From: an uncultured Acetatifactor sp. | GTDB taxonomy: Bacteria; Bacillota; Clostridia; Lachnospirales; Lachnospiraceae | Reading direction: 5' to 3' | Length of the DNA stretch: 8,147 bases | NCBI GenBank assembly: GCA_910585805.1 | Contig: CAJUFB010000140.1 | Location: forward strand, 1-8,147 | Position numbers and translations under genes: made by a program | The notes under the pieces: model-generated | Database searches by the model: none | What the model was told of the DNA's origin: nothing | Seen by the model: the letters and a program-made list of their open reading frames with translations, nothing else | In this document: positions 1 through 5,796 of the stretch, in pieces | How positions within the stretch are numbered: position 1 is the first letter of the stretch | How the letters are laid out: each line of letters starts with the position of its first letter

Positions 1-202
1 GTTCTTTTTTCTGATGGAATTTAACATTTTTGTAATTTTATAAGTTTATCCTGAGGAATTTGTGGAACTTGTTTATAAGGCCTCATTTTCGTCCAGGAAG
101 TGTGATATTGCGGTCATGATAAGCCCGGATACTTATCAAATCAACAAATAACCTGAAAGGTAAATCAGAAATGGACAGTTAAAAGTATGATGCATTTCAG
201 CA
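1..202. other. Gene-free upstream stretch
   Basis: This AT-rich stretch has no convincing reading frame and no ribosome binding site followed by an open frame. The only structure I see is a small dyad at 117-138: TGATAAG (117-123) pairs with CTTATCA (132-138) around an 8-nt loop. No T-run follows it, so it is not a recognisable terminator. The region probably lies between the 3' end of an upstream gene outside the window and the promoter at 203. Confidence 0.5.
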
Positions 203-231
203 TTGAATTTCAAGGAAATTTTGTCTATAAT
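203..231 (+). promoter_or_regulatory. Sigma-A-type promoter for the deacetylase-glpK-msrA operon
   Basis: A -35 box TTGAAT (203-208) is separated by exactly 17 bases from a perfect -10 box TATAAT (226-231). Transcription would start near 238, which is the first base or so of the hairpin block. The resulting leader before the first start codon would be about 170 nt. No better promoter is visible before the deacetylase gene. This is a consensus match only. Confidence 0.65.
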
Positions 232-359
232 ATGTCTTATCGGAAGCAATCCCTTTGCTTCCGATAAAAGGCGCATCCCTTTGCGCCGCGTTCAACTACA
301 GGAAGCCGCACCTGCTTCCTGTAGTATGTCTTATCGGAAGCCGCACCTGCTTCCGGTAA
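231..359. repeat. Array of four related hairpins (REP-like palindromic units) in the operon leader
   Basis: Four hairpins follow one another. A: 237-249 pairs with 255-267, a perfect 13-bp stem with loop TCCCT. B: GGCGCA (270-275) pairs with TGCGCC (282-287), loop TCCCTT. C: 296-306 pairs with 314-324, a perfect 11-bp stem with loop CGCACCT. D: 331-341 pairs with 349-359, 11 bp with one G-T wobble and the same loop CGCACCT. C and D share the 19-bp core GGAAGCCGCACCTGCTTCC (301-319 and 336-354). A and D share the 17-bp direct repeat TATGTCTTATCGGAAGC (231-247 and 325-341). A and B share the loop stretch ATCCCTTTGC. No T-run follows any of them on the + strand. On the - strand hairpin B is followed by TTTTATC, at best a weak terminator. 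The repeats may be REP-like mobile palindromes or a functional leader; the sequence alone does not decide. Confidence 0.8.
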
Positions 360-409
360 TAATTCCTTCGCATTGATTGTGCCTGAAAAGGGCAGGAAAG
401 GAGATACAA

Positions 410-1219
410 ATGAAAATATATACATGTTTCCCGGAGGGGAAAGCAAAAGCGCTCACCATGAGCTATGATGACGGGAGGCTCCAGGATGAGCGGTTGGTGG
501 AAATTTTTAATAAATACGGAATCAGAGGAACTTTTAATCTCAATTACGGTTTGATGGACGGGGATGAGAATCGCATTCAGAAAGAGCATGTAAGGGAACT
601 GTATCAGAATCATGAGGTGGCAACGCACTGCCTGACCCATCCTACCATTGCCCGCTGTCCCCTGGTGGAGGTGGCGGGAGAAATCCTGGAGGACAGGAAG
701 GGCCTGGAGAGCCTGACCGGCGGACTGGTCCGGGGACATGCTTATCCCAACGGCTCCTACAGCGAGGAAATCAAGCAGCTGTTCCGCCAGCTGGGGATTG
801 CCTATGCCAGGGTGGTGGAGACGAAGGCTGATTACGAACTGCCCGCCGACCCGTTGGAGTGGCATCCCACCTGCCATCACAATGACCCGGAGCTGATGAA
901 GAAAGCGGAATTTTTCGCAGGATTTGCAAAGCGGCAGTATCTGAAGCTTATGTATGTGTGGGGGCACAGTTATGAGTTTGACGACAGGAACAATTGGGAG
1001 GTAATAGAAGAATTCTGTAAATACATGGGCGGCAGAGAGGATATCTGGTACGCCACGAACATCGAAGTCATCGATTATATGGATGCGGCAAAGCGTCTTA
1101 AATTTTCCGGTGACAACGAGACTGTATACAATCCCAGCGCCGCCAGTGTGTGGCTGCAGGTGGATGACCGCAGGATTGTGGAAGTGAAGGGCGGCGCGGT
1201 GGTTTCACTGAGAGCCTGA
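410..1219 (+). CDS. Polysaccharide deacetylase family protein (NodB fold, CE4-like), cytoplasmic
   Basis: This 269-residue protein is a probable metal-dependent N- or O-deacetylase of the NodB/CE4 superfamily; its substrate is unknown. Motifs in order: SYDDG (18-22), with D20 as likely base and D21 as metal ligand; HCLTH (73-77), with H73 and H77 as metal ligands; AYPNG (111-115), as in the FAYPYG-type branch; and WGHSYEF (184-190), with H186 as the likely catalytic histidine. There is no signal peptide or membrane segment, so unlike secreted peptidoglycan or chitin deacetylases it probably acts on an intracellular or oligosaccharide substrate. I chose the ATG at 410 because AAAGGAG (397-403) sits 6 nt upstream; a TTG at 377 in the same frame would add 11 residues but lacks such a site. 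The gene is first in a likely operon with glpK, 62 nt downstream. The superfamily is clear and the substrate is not. Confidence 0.87.
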   Translation: MKIYTCFPEGKAKALTMSYDDGRLQDERLVEIFNKYGIRGTFNLNYGLMDGDENRIQKEHVRELYQNHEVATHCLTHPTIARCPLVEVAGEILEDRKGLESLTGGLVRGHAYPNGSYSEEIKQLFRQLGIAYARVVETKADYELPADPLEWHPTCHHNDPELMKKAEFFAGFAKRQYLKLMYVWGHSYEFDDRNNWEVIEEFCKYMGGREDIWYATNIEVIDYMDAAKRLKFSGDNETVYNPSAASVWLQVDDRRIVEVKGGAVVSLRA

Positions 1220-1232
1220 TTGCCGGACAGAG

Positions 1233-1257
1233 CGCAGTTTTTTGAAGGAGGTCTGCG
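1233..1257 (+). promoter_or_regulatory. Orphan Shine-Dalgarno in a small hairpin loop ahead of glpK
   Basis: AAGGAGGT (1245-1252) is a perfect anti-SD complement, but no plausible start follows at the right distance: a CTG at 1261 would encode only two residues before TAG. The glpK gene has its own AGGAGG at 1268-1273. The orphan site lies in the loop of a possible 5-bp hairpin, CGCAG (1233-1237) with CTGCG (1253-1257), after a T6 run (1238-1243). It could be a ribosome standby site or the relic of a lost small gene. The short stem is weak evidence. Confidence 0.3.
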
Positions 1258-1281
1258 GTACTGGAATAGGAGGCGAAACAT

Positions 1282-2778
1282 ATGCAGAAATATATTATGG
1301 CACTGGATCAGGGGACAACCAGCTCCCGCTGTATTTTATTCGATAAAACAGGAAATATTCATTCCATGTCACAGAAGGAGTTCACCCAGATTTACCCTCA
1401 GCCCGGCTGGGTGGAGCATAATCCCAAGGAAATCTGGTCATCCCAGCTGGCAGTTGTCACGGAGTGCATGGCTCTGACCGGGGTAAGCGCGGAACAGATT
1501 GCCGCCATCGGTATCACCAATCAGAGGGAGACTACAATCCTGTGGGATAAAAATACAGGGGAGCCTGTGTACAATGCCATTGTGTGGCAGTGCCGCCGTA
1601 CATCGGACATGATAGAGGAATTGAAAAAAGACGGTTTTGACCTGAGAATACGGGAGAAAACAGGATTGGTGCCGGATGCATATTTCAGCGCGTCCAAGAT
1701 TGCATGGATACTGCAAAATGTTCCCGGCGCGCAAGAAAAAGCGGAAAAAGGTGAACTTTTATTCGGTACGGTGGATACCTGGCTGATCTGGAACCTGACA
1801 AAGGGAGCTGTGCATGTGACGGATTACACCAATGCCTCCAGAACCATGCTGTATGATATCCACAGGCTGTGCTGGGATGAGGAGATCATGGAGCGGTTCG
1901 GGATACCCGCAGGCATTCTTCCCAAGGTGTGTCCTTCCAGCCATGTGTTCGGGCATACGGCCCATTCCGTTCTCGGCGGGAAGATTCCCATTGCCGGTGC
2001 CGCCGGAGACCAGCAGGCGGCGTTGTTCGGCCAGTGCTGCTTTGAAAAGGGCGAGGTGAAAAATACTTACGGGACAGGCTGTTTTCTGCTGATGAATACG
2101 GGAGCAGACGCTATTGCGTCCAAATCCGGACTCTTAACCACGATTGCCGCCGGGACTTCCGAAAAGCCGGAATATGCGCTGGAAGGCAGTGTGTTTGTGG
2201 CGGGAGCGAGCATACAGTGGCTGAGGGACAGTATGCGGATGATCAAGGATGCGCCGCGGTCCCAGAGATACTGCGAGGCTGTGGAGGACACGGCCGGGGT
2301 ATACATTGTGCCCGCGTTTGCGGGTATGGGAGCGCCTTACTGGAATCAGTACGCCAGGGGTACTGTGGTCGGACTGACCAGGGGCTGCACCAAGGAGCAT
2401 TTTATCCGTGCCACGCTGGAGTCCATAGCCTATCAGACCGCAGATGTGCTGCATGCCATGGAACAGGACAGCGGTATCCGGTTAAAAAGCCTGAAAGTGG
2501 ACGGAGGCGCCAGCGCCAATGATTTCCTGATGCAGTTCCAGGCGGATATTGTGGACACGCAGGTTCACAGACCGGAATGCATTGAGACTACGGCGTTAGG
2601 CGCGGCTTACCTGGCGGGGCTTGCCGTGGGTTACTGGAAGGACAGGGAGGAAATCCGGGCGAACTGGCAGATTGGCAGAGTGTTTGAAACCGTAATGGAA
2701 GACGGGAAGCGGCAGGCGCTTTTGAAGGGGTGGAAGCGGGCTGTGAAATGTGCTCTTGCGTGGGCGGAAGAGGAATAA
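1282..2778 (+). CDS. glpK: Glycerol kinase
   Basis: The enzyme phosphorylates glycerol to sn-glycerol 3-phosphate with ATP in the cytoplasm, the entry step of glycerol catabolism and a supply for phospholipid synthesis. The 498-residue length is typical. Visible landmarks are the FGGY N-terminal phosphate loop DQGTTSSR (9-16), the glycerol-contacting NQRET (80-84), the catalytic Asp in AGDQQAALFGQ (D243), YGTGCFLLMNTG (263-274), and the C-terminal family signature around GLTRGCTKEHFIRATLESIAYQ (364-385). The ribosome binding site AGGAGG (1268-1273) is 8 nt before the ATG. The region corresponding to the HPr-phosphorylated histidine motif of bacilli (HFFG-type) reads HSVLGG here (228-233), so PTS activation may be absent. 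No glycerol facilitator or glycerol-3-phosphate dehydrogenase gene is adjacent. msrA follows after 5 nt. Confidence 0.97.
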   Translation: MQKYIMALDQGTTSSRCILFDKTGNIHSMSQKEFTQIYPQPGWVEHNPKEIWSSQLAVVTECMALTGVSAEQIAAIGITNQRETTILWDKNTGEPVYNAIVWQCRRTSDMIEELKKDGFDLRIREKTGLVPDAYFSASKIAWILQNVPGAQEKAEKGELLFGTVDTWLIWNLTKGAVHVTDYTNASRTMLYDIHRLCWDEEIMERFGIPAGILPKVCPSSHVFGHTAHSVLGGKIPIAGAAGDQQAALFGQCCFEKGEVKNTYGTGCFLLMNTGADAIASKSGLLTTIAAGTSEKPEYALEGSVFVAGASIQWLRDSMRMIKDAPRSQRYCEAVEDTAGVYIVPAFAGMGAPYWNQYARGTVVGLTRGCTKEHFIRATLESIAYQTADVLHAMEQDSGIRLKSLKVDGGASANDFLMQFQADIVDTQVHRPECIETTALGAAYLAGLAVGYWKDREEIRANWQIGRVFETVMEDGKRQALLKGWKRAVKCALAWAEEE

Positions 2779-2783
2779 GGACA

Positions 2784-3302
2784 ATGACTGAAAAGGAAAT
2801 TTATCTGGCAGGCGGATGTTACTGGGGCGTGGAGAAGTATGTCTCGCAGATTAAGGGTGTGATATCCACAAAAGCAGGATTTGCAAATGGAAATACGGAG
2901 TCGCCCTCTTATGAGCAGGTGCGGTATGAGAATACAGGGCATGCGGAGACGGTGAAAGTGATTTATGATGCCGAACAGCTTCCGCTGGCGGTTTTATTGA
3001 AATTATTTTACAGGATCATCGACCCGGTTCTGCTGAATCGGCAGGGAGGGGATGTAGGGCATCAGTATCGCACTGGGGTGTACTATAAAGACGATGAAGA
3101 TGCTTCCATAGTAAAAGAATCCCTTCAGGAGCTGCAGCGGCAGACCGTGGGGAAAGTGGTGGTGGAAGCATGTCCGCTGCGGAATTTTTATGAAGCCGAG
3201 GAGTACCATCAGAAATATCTGGACAAGAATCCCGGGGGATATTGTCATGTGCCTTTGGAGGAAATTCTGTGGGTTGCGGGGATTGACCCTATGAAGATGT
3301 GA
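2784..3302 (+). CDS. msrA: Peptide-methionine (S)-S-oxide reductase MsrA
   Basis: This 172-residue cytoplasmic enzyme reduces methionine-S-sulfoxide in proteins and free methionine, repairing oxidative damage with thioredoxin-type reductants. It has the MsrA active site GGCYWG (10-15; C12 is the nucleophile, encoded by TGT and not by a selenocysteine TGA). It also has TGHAETV (51-57), DPVLLNRQGGDVGHQYR (80-96) and the C-terminal YHQKYLDKNPGGYCH (141-155) with C154. C130 and C154 are candidate resolving cysteines. No MsrB domain is fused. The ATG at 2784 is preferred over an in-frame start at 2730 inside glpK, because MsrA homology begins there and GAGGA (2770-2774), within the end of glpK, is correctly spaced. 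The 5-nt gap to glpK suggests translational coupling. The 3' end of the gene overlaps the promoter of the next gene. Confidence 0.96.
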   Translation: MTEKEIYLAGGCYWGVEKYVSQIKGVISTKAGFANGNTESPSYEQVRYENTGHAETVKVIYDAEQLPLAVLLKLFYRIIDPVLLNRQGGDVGHQYRTGVYYKDDEDASIVKESLQELQRQTVGKVVVEACPLRNFYEAEEYHQKYLDKNPGGYCHVPLEEILWVAGIDPMKM

Positions 3303-3311
3303 CAGTATAAT
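3283..3311 (+). promoter_or_regulatory. Strong sigma-A promoter overlapping the end of msrA (original aminotransferase promoter)
   Basis: TTGACC (3283-3288), 17 bases, then TATAAT (3306-3311) matches 11 of 12 consensus positions. The -35 box lies inside the last codons of msrA. Transcription would start near 3318, inside the left 9-bp repeat flanking the inserted element. If the element and one repeat copy are removed, the leader to the aminotransferase ATG would be only about 23 nt and would hold a proper ribosome binding site, so this is probably the gene's native promoter. Confidence 0.7.
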
Positions 3312-3313
3312 GA

Positions 3314-3322
3314 TTAATAATA
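3314..3322. repeat. Left target-site duplication TTAATAATA
   Basis: This 9-bp sequence recurs exactly at 3489-3497, directly outside the two ends of the inverted-repeat element, as expected of a target-site duplication made at insertion. The sequence is AT-rich, so chance identity is somewhat easier than for a random 9-mer, but its placement at both ends is telling. Confidence 0.7.
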
Positions 3323-3488
3323 TCCCTTTTCGGAATTGTGTGCCCATGTAAAACGAACTTATAAATATGCATTGTAAGTAGCAAGTAAATATTTTATAAT
3401 CAAGTATATAAATCGGACTTTATTAAGGGGTTGAAATTGGATATTGGTATGAAAACACTACATTGGGAACACTTTTCCGGAAAGGGAG
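3323..3488. mobile_element. MITE-like insertion, 166 bp, with long imperfect terminal inverted repeats
   Basis: The ends are inverted repeats. 3323-3335 pairs with 3475-3487 (13 bp, one G-T wobble). After a TT/TT internal loop, GTGT (3338-3341) pairs with ACAC (3469-3472). After a G/A mismatch, CCCATGTA (3343-3350) pairs with 3459-3467 with one bulged T. That makes 25 pairs in all. The last base, G3488, has no partner at the left end. A 9-bp direct repeat flanks the element. The interior (3351-3458) is AT-rich, encodes nothing and carries a promoter-like sequence. There is no transposase, so movement would need one in trans; 9-bp duplications are known for ISLre2 and IS4-type transposases, among others, and I cannot assign the parent. 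A structured leader RNA is the alternative, but the flanking duplication and the clean empty site favour an insertion. Confidence 0.72.
3372..3400 (+). promoter_or_regulatory. Outward promoter inside the MITE-like element
   Basis: TTGTAA (3372-3377), a 17-base spacer and a perfect TATAAT (3395-3400) lie within the inserted element and point at the aminotransferase gene. Transcription would start near 3407 and give a leader of about 109 nt. AT-rich DNA makes TATAAT common, so the exact 17-base spacing to a 4/6 -35 box is the main support. Confidence 0.45.
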
Positions 3489-3497
3489 TTAATAATA
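3489..3497. repeat. Right target-site duplication TTAATAATA
   Basis: This is an exact copy of the 9-bp sequence at 3314-3322. It lies one base beyond the paired right arm of the element and immediately upstream of the aminotransferase ribosome binding site (AGGGAGGA, 3499-3506). Confidence 0.7.
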
Positions 3498-3515
3498 CAG
3501 GGAGGATAGTTACTT

Positions 3516-4703
3516 ATGTTGGTTCAAAAGTATAAAGATATGCTGTCAGGGAAGTCTGTCATCAGAGAGTTGTCGGAATTTGCCACGGCTCGGGGACAGG
3601 AGATCGGATATGAGAATGTGTTTGACTACAGCCTGGGAAATCCGTCGGTGCCGGTTCCCAAAGAGTTTACGGATGCCATGGTTCAGATGCTGTCTGAGAT
3701 GGGCACGAATGCGCTTCATGGATACAGCCCCAGCCTTGGCATTACCAGTGTCCGGGAGGCGGTGGCGGCTTCTCTGGAGCGGCGGTTCGGACTGCCTTAC
3801 CGGAAAGAGCATATCTTCATGGCGGTGGGCGCAGCGGGAGCGCTTGCCCATGCGTTCCGGCTGGTGACGGAGCCGGGGGATGAGATTCTGACGTTTGCCC
3901 CTTACTTTCCGGAATACGGCCCTTATGTGAACCTGACAGGCGCAGTGCTGAAGGTGGTGCCGCCGGATACGGAAACCTTCCAGATTCATTTTGAAAAATT
4001 CGAGGAAATGCTTACGGAGAAGGTGATGGCGGTGCTGATCAATACGCCCAACAATCCTTCCGGCGTGGTGTATTCCGCGGAGACGCTACAGAGGCTGGCA
4101 GATATATTGCGCAGGAAGTCTCAGGAATACGGGCATACCATCTATCTGATCTCCGACGAGCCTTACCGTGAGATTGTGTTTGAGGGAGTGGATGCGCCAT
4201 GTGTGTCGGCTTTTTATGACAATAGTATCATGTGTTATTCTTTTTCAAAGTCCCTGTCTATTCCGGGAGAGCGCATCGGCTATGTGGCGGTGAATCCGAA
4301 CTGTAAGGATGCGGAAACCATGGTGAATATGTGCGGTCAGATTTCCAGGGGTATCGGTCATAACTGTCCGCCCTCCATAATACAGCTGGCGGTGGCGAAG
4401 GTACTGGATAAGACTGCGGATCTGGGCGTATATGAGACAAATATGCAGCTGCTTTATCAGGAACTGACAGAGCTTGGCTTTACCTGCGTGAAGCCCGGGG
4501 GGACTTTCTATATCTTCCCTAAAGCATTGGAGGAGGATGCAAAGGAATTCTGCCGGAAGGCGCTGAAGTATGATCTGGTACTGGTGCCGGGGGATACTTT
4601 CGGAGCGCCGGGATATTTCCGCATGGCATACTGCATTGACACGGAGAAGGTGAAGCGTTCCCTGGCGGCGTTGCGCAGATTTGTGAAGGAGAACTATGCA
4701 TAA
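3516..4703 (+). CDS. PLP-dependent class I/II aminotransferase
   Basis: This 395-residue cytosolic fold-type I aminotransferase moves an amino group between an amino acid and a 2-oxo acid using pyridoxal phosphate. Landmarks are NTPNNPSG (176-183, with N180 contacting PLP), SDEPY (213-217, with D214 pairing with the pyridine nitrogen and Y217), YSFSKSLSIPGERIGY (241-256, with K245 the Schiff-base lysine) and GYFRMAYC (366-373, with R369 the likely substrate carboxylate anchor). The N-terminal YSLGNPSVPVP (38-48) takes the place of the usual G-x-G/PDF motif of AspB-type enzymes, so aspartate specificity should not be assumed. The ATG follows AGGGAGGA (3499-3506) by 9 nt. The gene appears monocistronic: it has two upstream promoters, one native and one in the inserted element, and 172 nt separate it from the next gene. 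The family is certain; the substrate is not. Confidence 0.92.
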   Translation: MLVQKYKDMLSGKSVIRELSEFATARGQEIGYENVFDYSLGNPSVPVPKEFTDAMVQMLSEMGTNALHGYSPSLGITSVREAVAASLERRFGLPYRKEHIFMAVGAAGALAHAFRLVTEPGDEILTFAPYFPEYGPYVNLTGAVLKVVPPDTETFQIHFEKFEEMLTEKVMAVLINTPNNPSGVVYSAETLQRLADILRRKSQEYGHTIYLISDEPYREIVFEGVDAPCVSAFYDNSIMCYSFSKSLSIPGERIGYVAVNPNCKDAETMVNMCGQISRGIGHNCPPSIIQLAVAKVLDKTADLGVYETNMQLLYQELTELGFTCVKPGGTFYIFPKALEEDAKEFCRKALKYDLVLVPGDTFGAPGYFRMAYCIDTEKVKRSLAALRRFVKENYA

Positions 4704-4740
4704 TCTGGATTTATTCACATTGAAACGCAGAAGTTTGATT

Positions 4741-4772
4741 TTTTTCCGTTTACCTGTGGGTACATGGAAAAG
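4741..4772. other. Imperfect hairpin downstream of the aminotransferase gene
   Basis: 4741-4754 pairs with 4759-4772 (13 pairs including two G-T wobbles, one T/C mismatch, loop TGTG). The T-tract lies on the 5' side (4739-4745) and the A-tract on the 3' side, the reverse of an intrinsic terminator. It may therefore be a structural element or mRNA 3' end rather than a classical terminator. No better terminator is visible before the lipase gene. Confidence 0.35.
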
Positions 4773-4825
4773 GGGCTGTGAGGGTTATGGCAGGAATCAG
4801 CATTCTGCATGTCGCTGTGGGATAG

Positions 4826-4834
4826 TGATATAAG
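4826..4834 (+). promoter_or_regulatory. Extended -10 promoter candidate for the lipase-ABC-F pair
   Basis: TG (4826-4827), one base, then TATAAG (4829-4834) is an extended -10 element with a 5/6 match and no clear -35 box. Transcription would start near 4841, about 35 nt before the lipase start. A GCCGC/GCGGC hairpin with a GGAA loop (4834-4847) overlaps the presumed start and would lie at or near the 5' end of the RNA. Confidence 0.4.
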
Positions 4835-4875
4835 CCGCGGAAGCGGCGTTCTGGTATAGGAAAGGTGGGATTGTT

Positions 4876-5739
4876 ATGTATCAGGCAGGACTCATACTGG
4901 AAGGCGGCGGAATGAAGGGCGTCTACACCGCCGGAGTGATAGATTTTTTTCTGGATAAAGGGATTGAATTTTCCAGTGTGTACGGGGTGTCCGCAGGGGC
5001 ATGCAGCATGTGCAGTTATCTCTCAAAGCAGCGAAGGCGGGCTTTTGATGTCTGTGTCGATTATCTGGGTGACAAAAATTACTGCAGTATCTGGAGTCTC
5101 CTGACCACCGGGGATTTGTTTAATGCGGAGATGAATTACCACCTGGTTCCGGAATACCTGAATCCCTATGATTATGAGGCATTCAGGCAGTATAAAGGAA
5201 AAGCATACAGCGTGGCCACAGATATTGTCAGCGGTAAGCCGGTATATTTCCGGATACGGGATGTGAAGAAGGATATCATCAAAATCCGGGCGTCGGCTTC
5301 TCTGCCGTTGGTGTCAAGAAATGTAAAGATTGACGGAGGGCTGTACCTGGACGGAGGTTTAAGCGACTCCATTCCCATACGGAAATCCGTAATGGACGGG
5401 AACAGCAAGAATGTAATTGTCATGACAAAGGAGACCGGTTTTGTGCGGAAGCAGGCGGGAAGGCTTATGTGTCTGCTGACGCGCTTGTGGTACTGGCGTT
5501 ATCCCAAGGTGGCGGAACTGACGGCAAAGCGTTATCTGAGTTATAACGAAGAGCTTGCGTACATTGAGAGGCTGCGCAAAAGCGGGAAAGTGTTTGTGAT
5601 CCGCCCCAGGAAGCCCAGCGGTGTAAGTCGGGTGGAGAAGGATGCGGAGAAGCTGAAGAAGCTGTATCGTCAGGGATACAGAGACGCGAAGGTTTCCTAC
5701 AGGGAACTGAAAGCGTTTCTGGAGAAGCAGGAGAAGTAG
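4876..5739 (+). CDS. Patatin-like phospholipase family protein
   Basis: This 287-residue predicted serine lipid acyl hydrolase uses a Ser-Asp dyad. It has the glycine-rich oxyanion loop GGGMKG (10-15), the nucleophile elbow GVSAG (37-41, S39) and the DGG motif in YLDGGLSDSIP (157-167, D159). The order and spacing match short bacterial patatins of the YjjU/RssA type. The C-terminal third is basic and lysine/arginine-rich (about 189-287), which could favour binding to anionic membranes; this is an inference. There is no signal peptide, so the protein is cytoplasmic or peripheral. A ribosome binding site, AGGTGG (4863-4868), precedes the ATG by 7 nt. The ABC-F gene follows 57 nt later with no obvious promoter between. 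Phospholipid, lysophospholipid and other acyl esters are all possible substrates. Confidence 0.92.
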   Translation: MYQAGLILEGGGMKGVYTAGVIDFFLDKGIEFSSVYGVSAGACSMCSYLSKQRRRAFDVCVDYLGDKNYCSIWSLLTTGDLFNAEMNYHLVPEYLNPYDYEAFRQYKGKAYSVATDIVSGKPVYFRIRDVKKDIIKIRASASLPLVSRNVKIDGGLYLDGGLSDSIPIRKSVMDGNSKNVIVMTKETGFVRKQAGRLMCLLTRLWYWRYPKVAELTAKRYLSYNEELAYIERLRKSGKVFVIRPRKPSGVSRVEKDAEKLKKLYRQGYRDAKVSYRELKAFLEKQEK

Positions 5740-5796
5740 AGACAGCAGCGGGGATCCAAAAGAACCATAGATTATGTTAGGAGAGGGCAATACCTC

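Noticed and set aside
231..359. CRISPR array
   Set aside because: The repeated units are adjacent palindromes of varying length without regular unique spacers, and no cas gene is present.
377..409. TTG start adding 11 residues to the deacetylase
   Set aside because: The ATG at 410 has an AAAGGAG site 6 nt upstream and the family homology begins there.
296..967. Long - strand open frame of about 223 codons opposite the deacetylase gene, with a repeated YYRKQVRLP peptide near its end
   Set aside because: It is antisense to a clear enzyme gene, has no plausible function, and the repeated peptide is only the translation of the palindromic hairpin array.
3431..3453. Promoter TTGAAA with TATGAA upstream of the aminotransferase
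   Set aside because: The spacing of 11 bases is far too short for sigma-A.
3323..3487. Riboswitch closed by a long P1 helix in the aminotransferase leader
   Set aside because: The helix is real as pairing, but the flanking 9-bp direct repeats, the restored compact promoter-leader at the empty site and the lack of any recognised aptamer core fit an insertion better.
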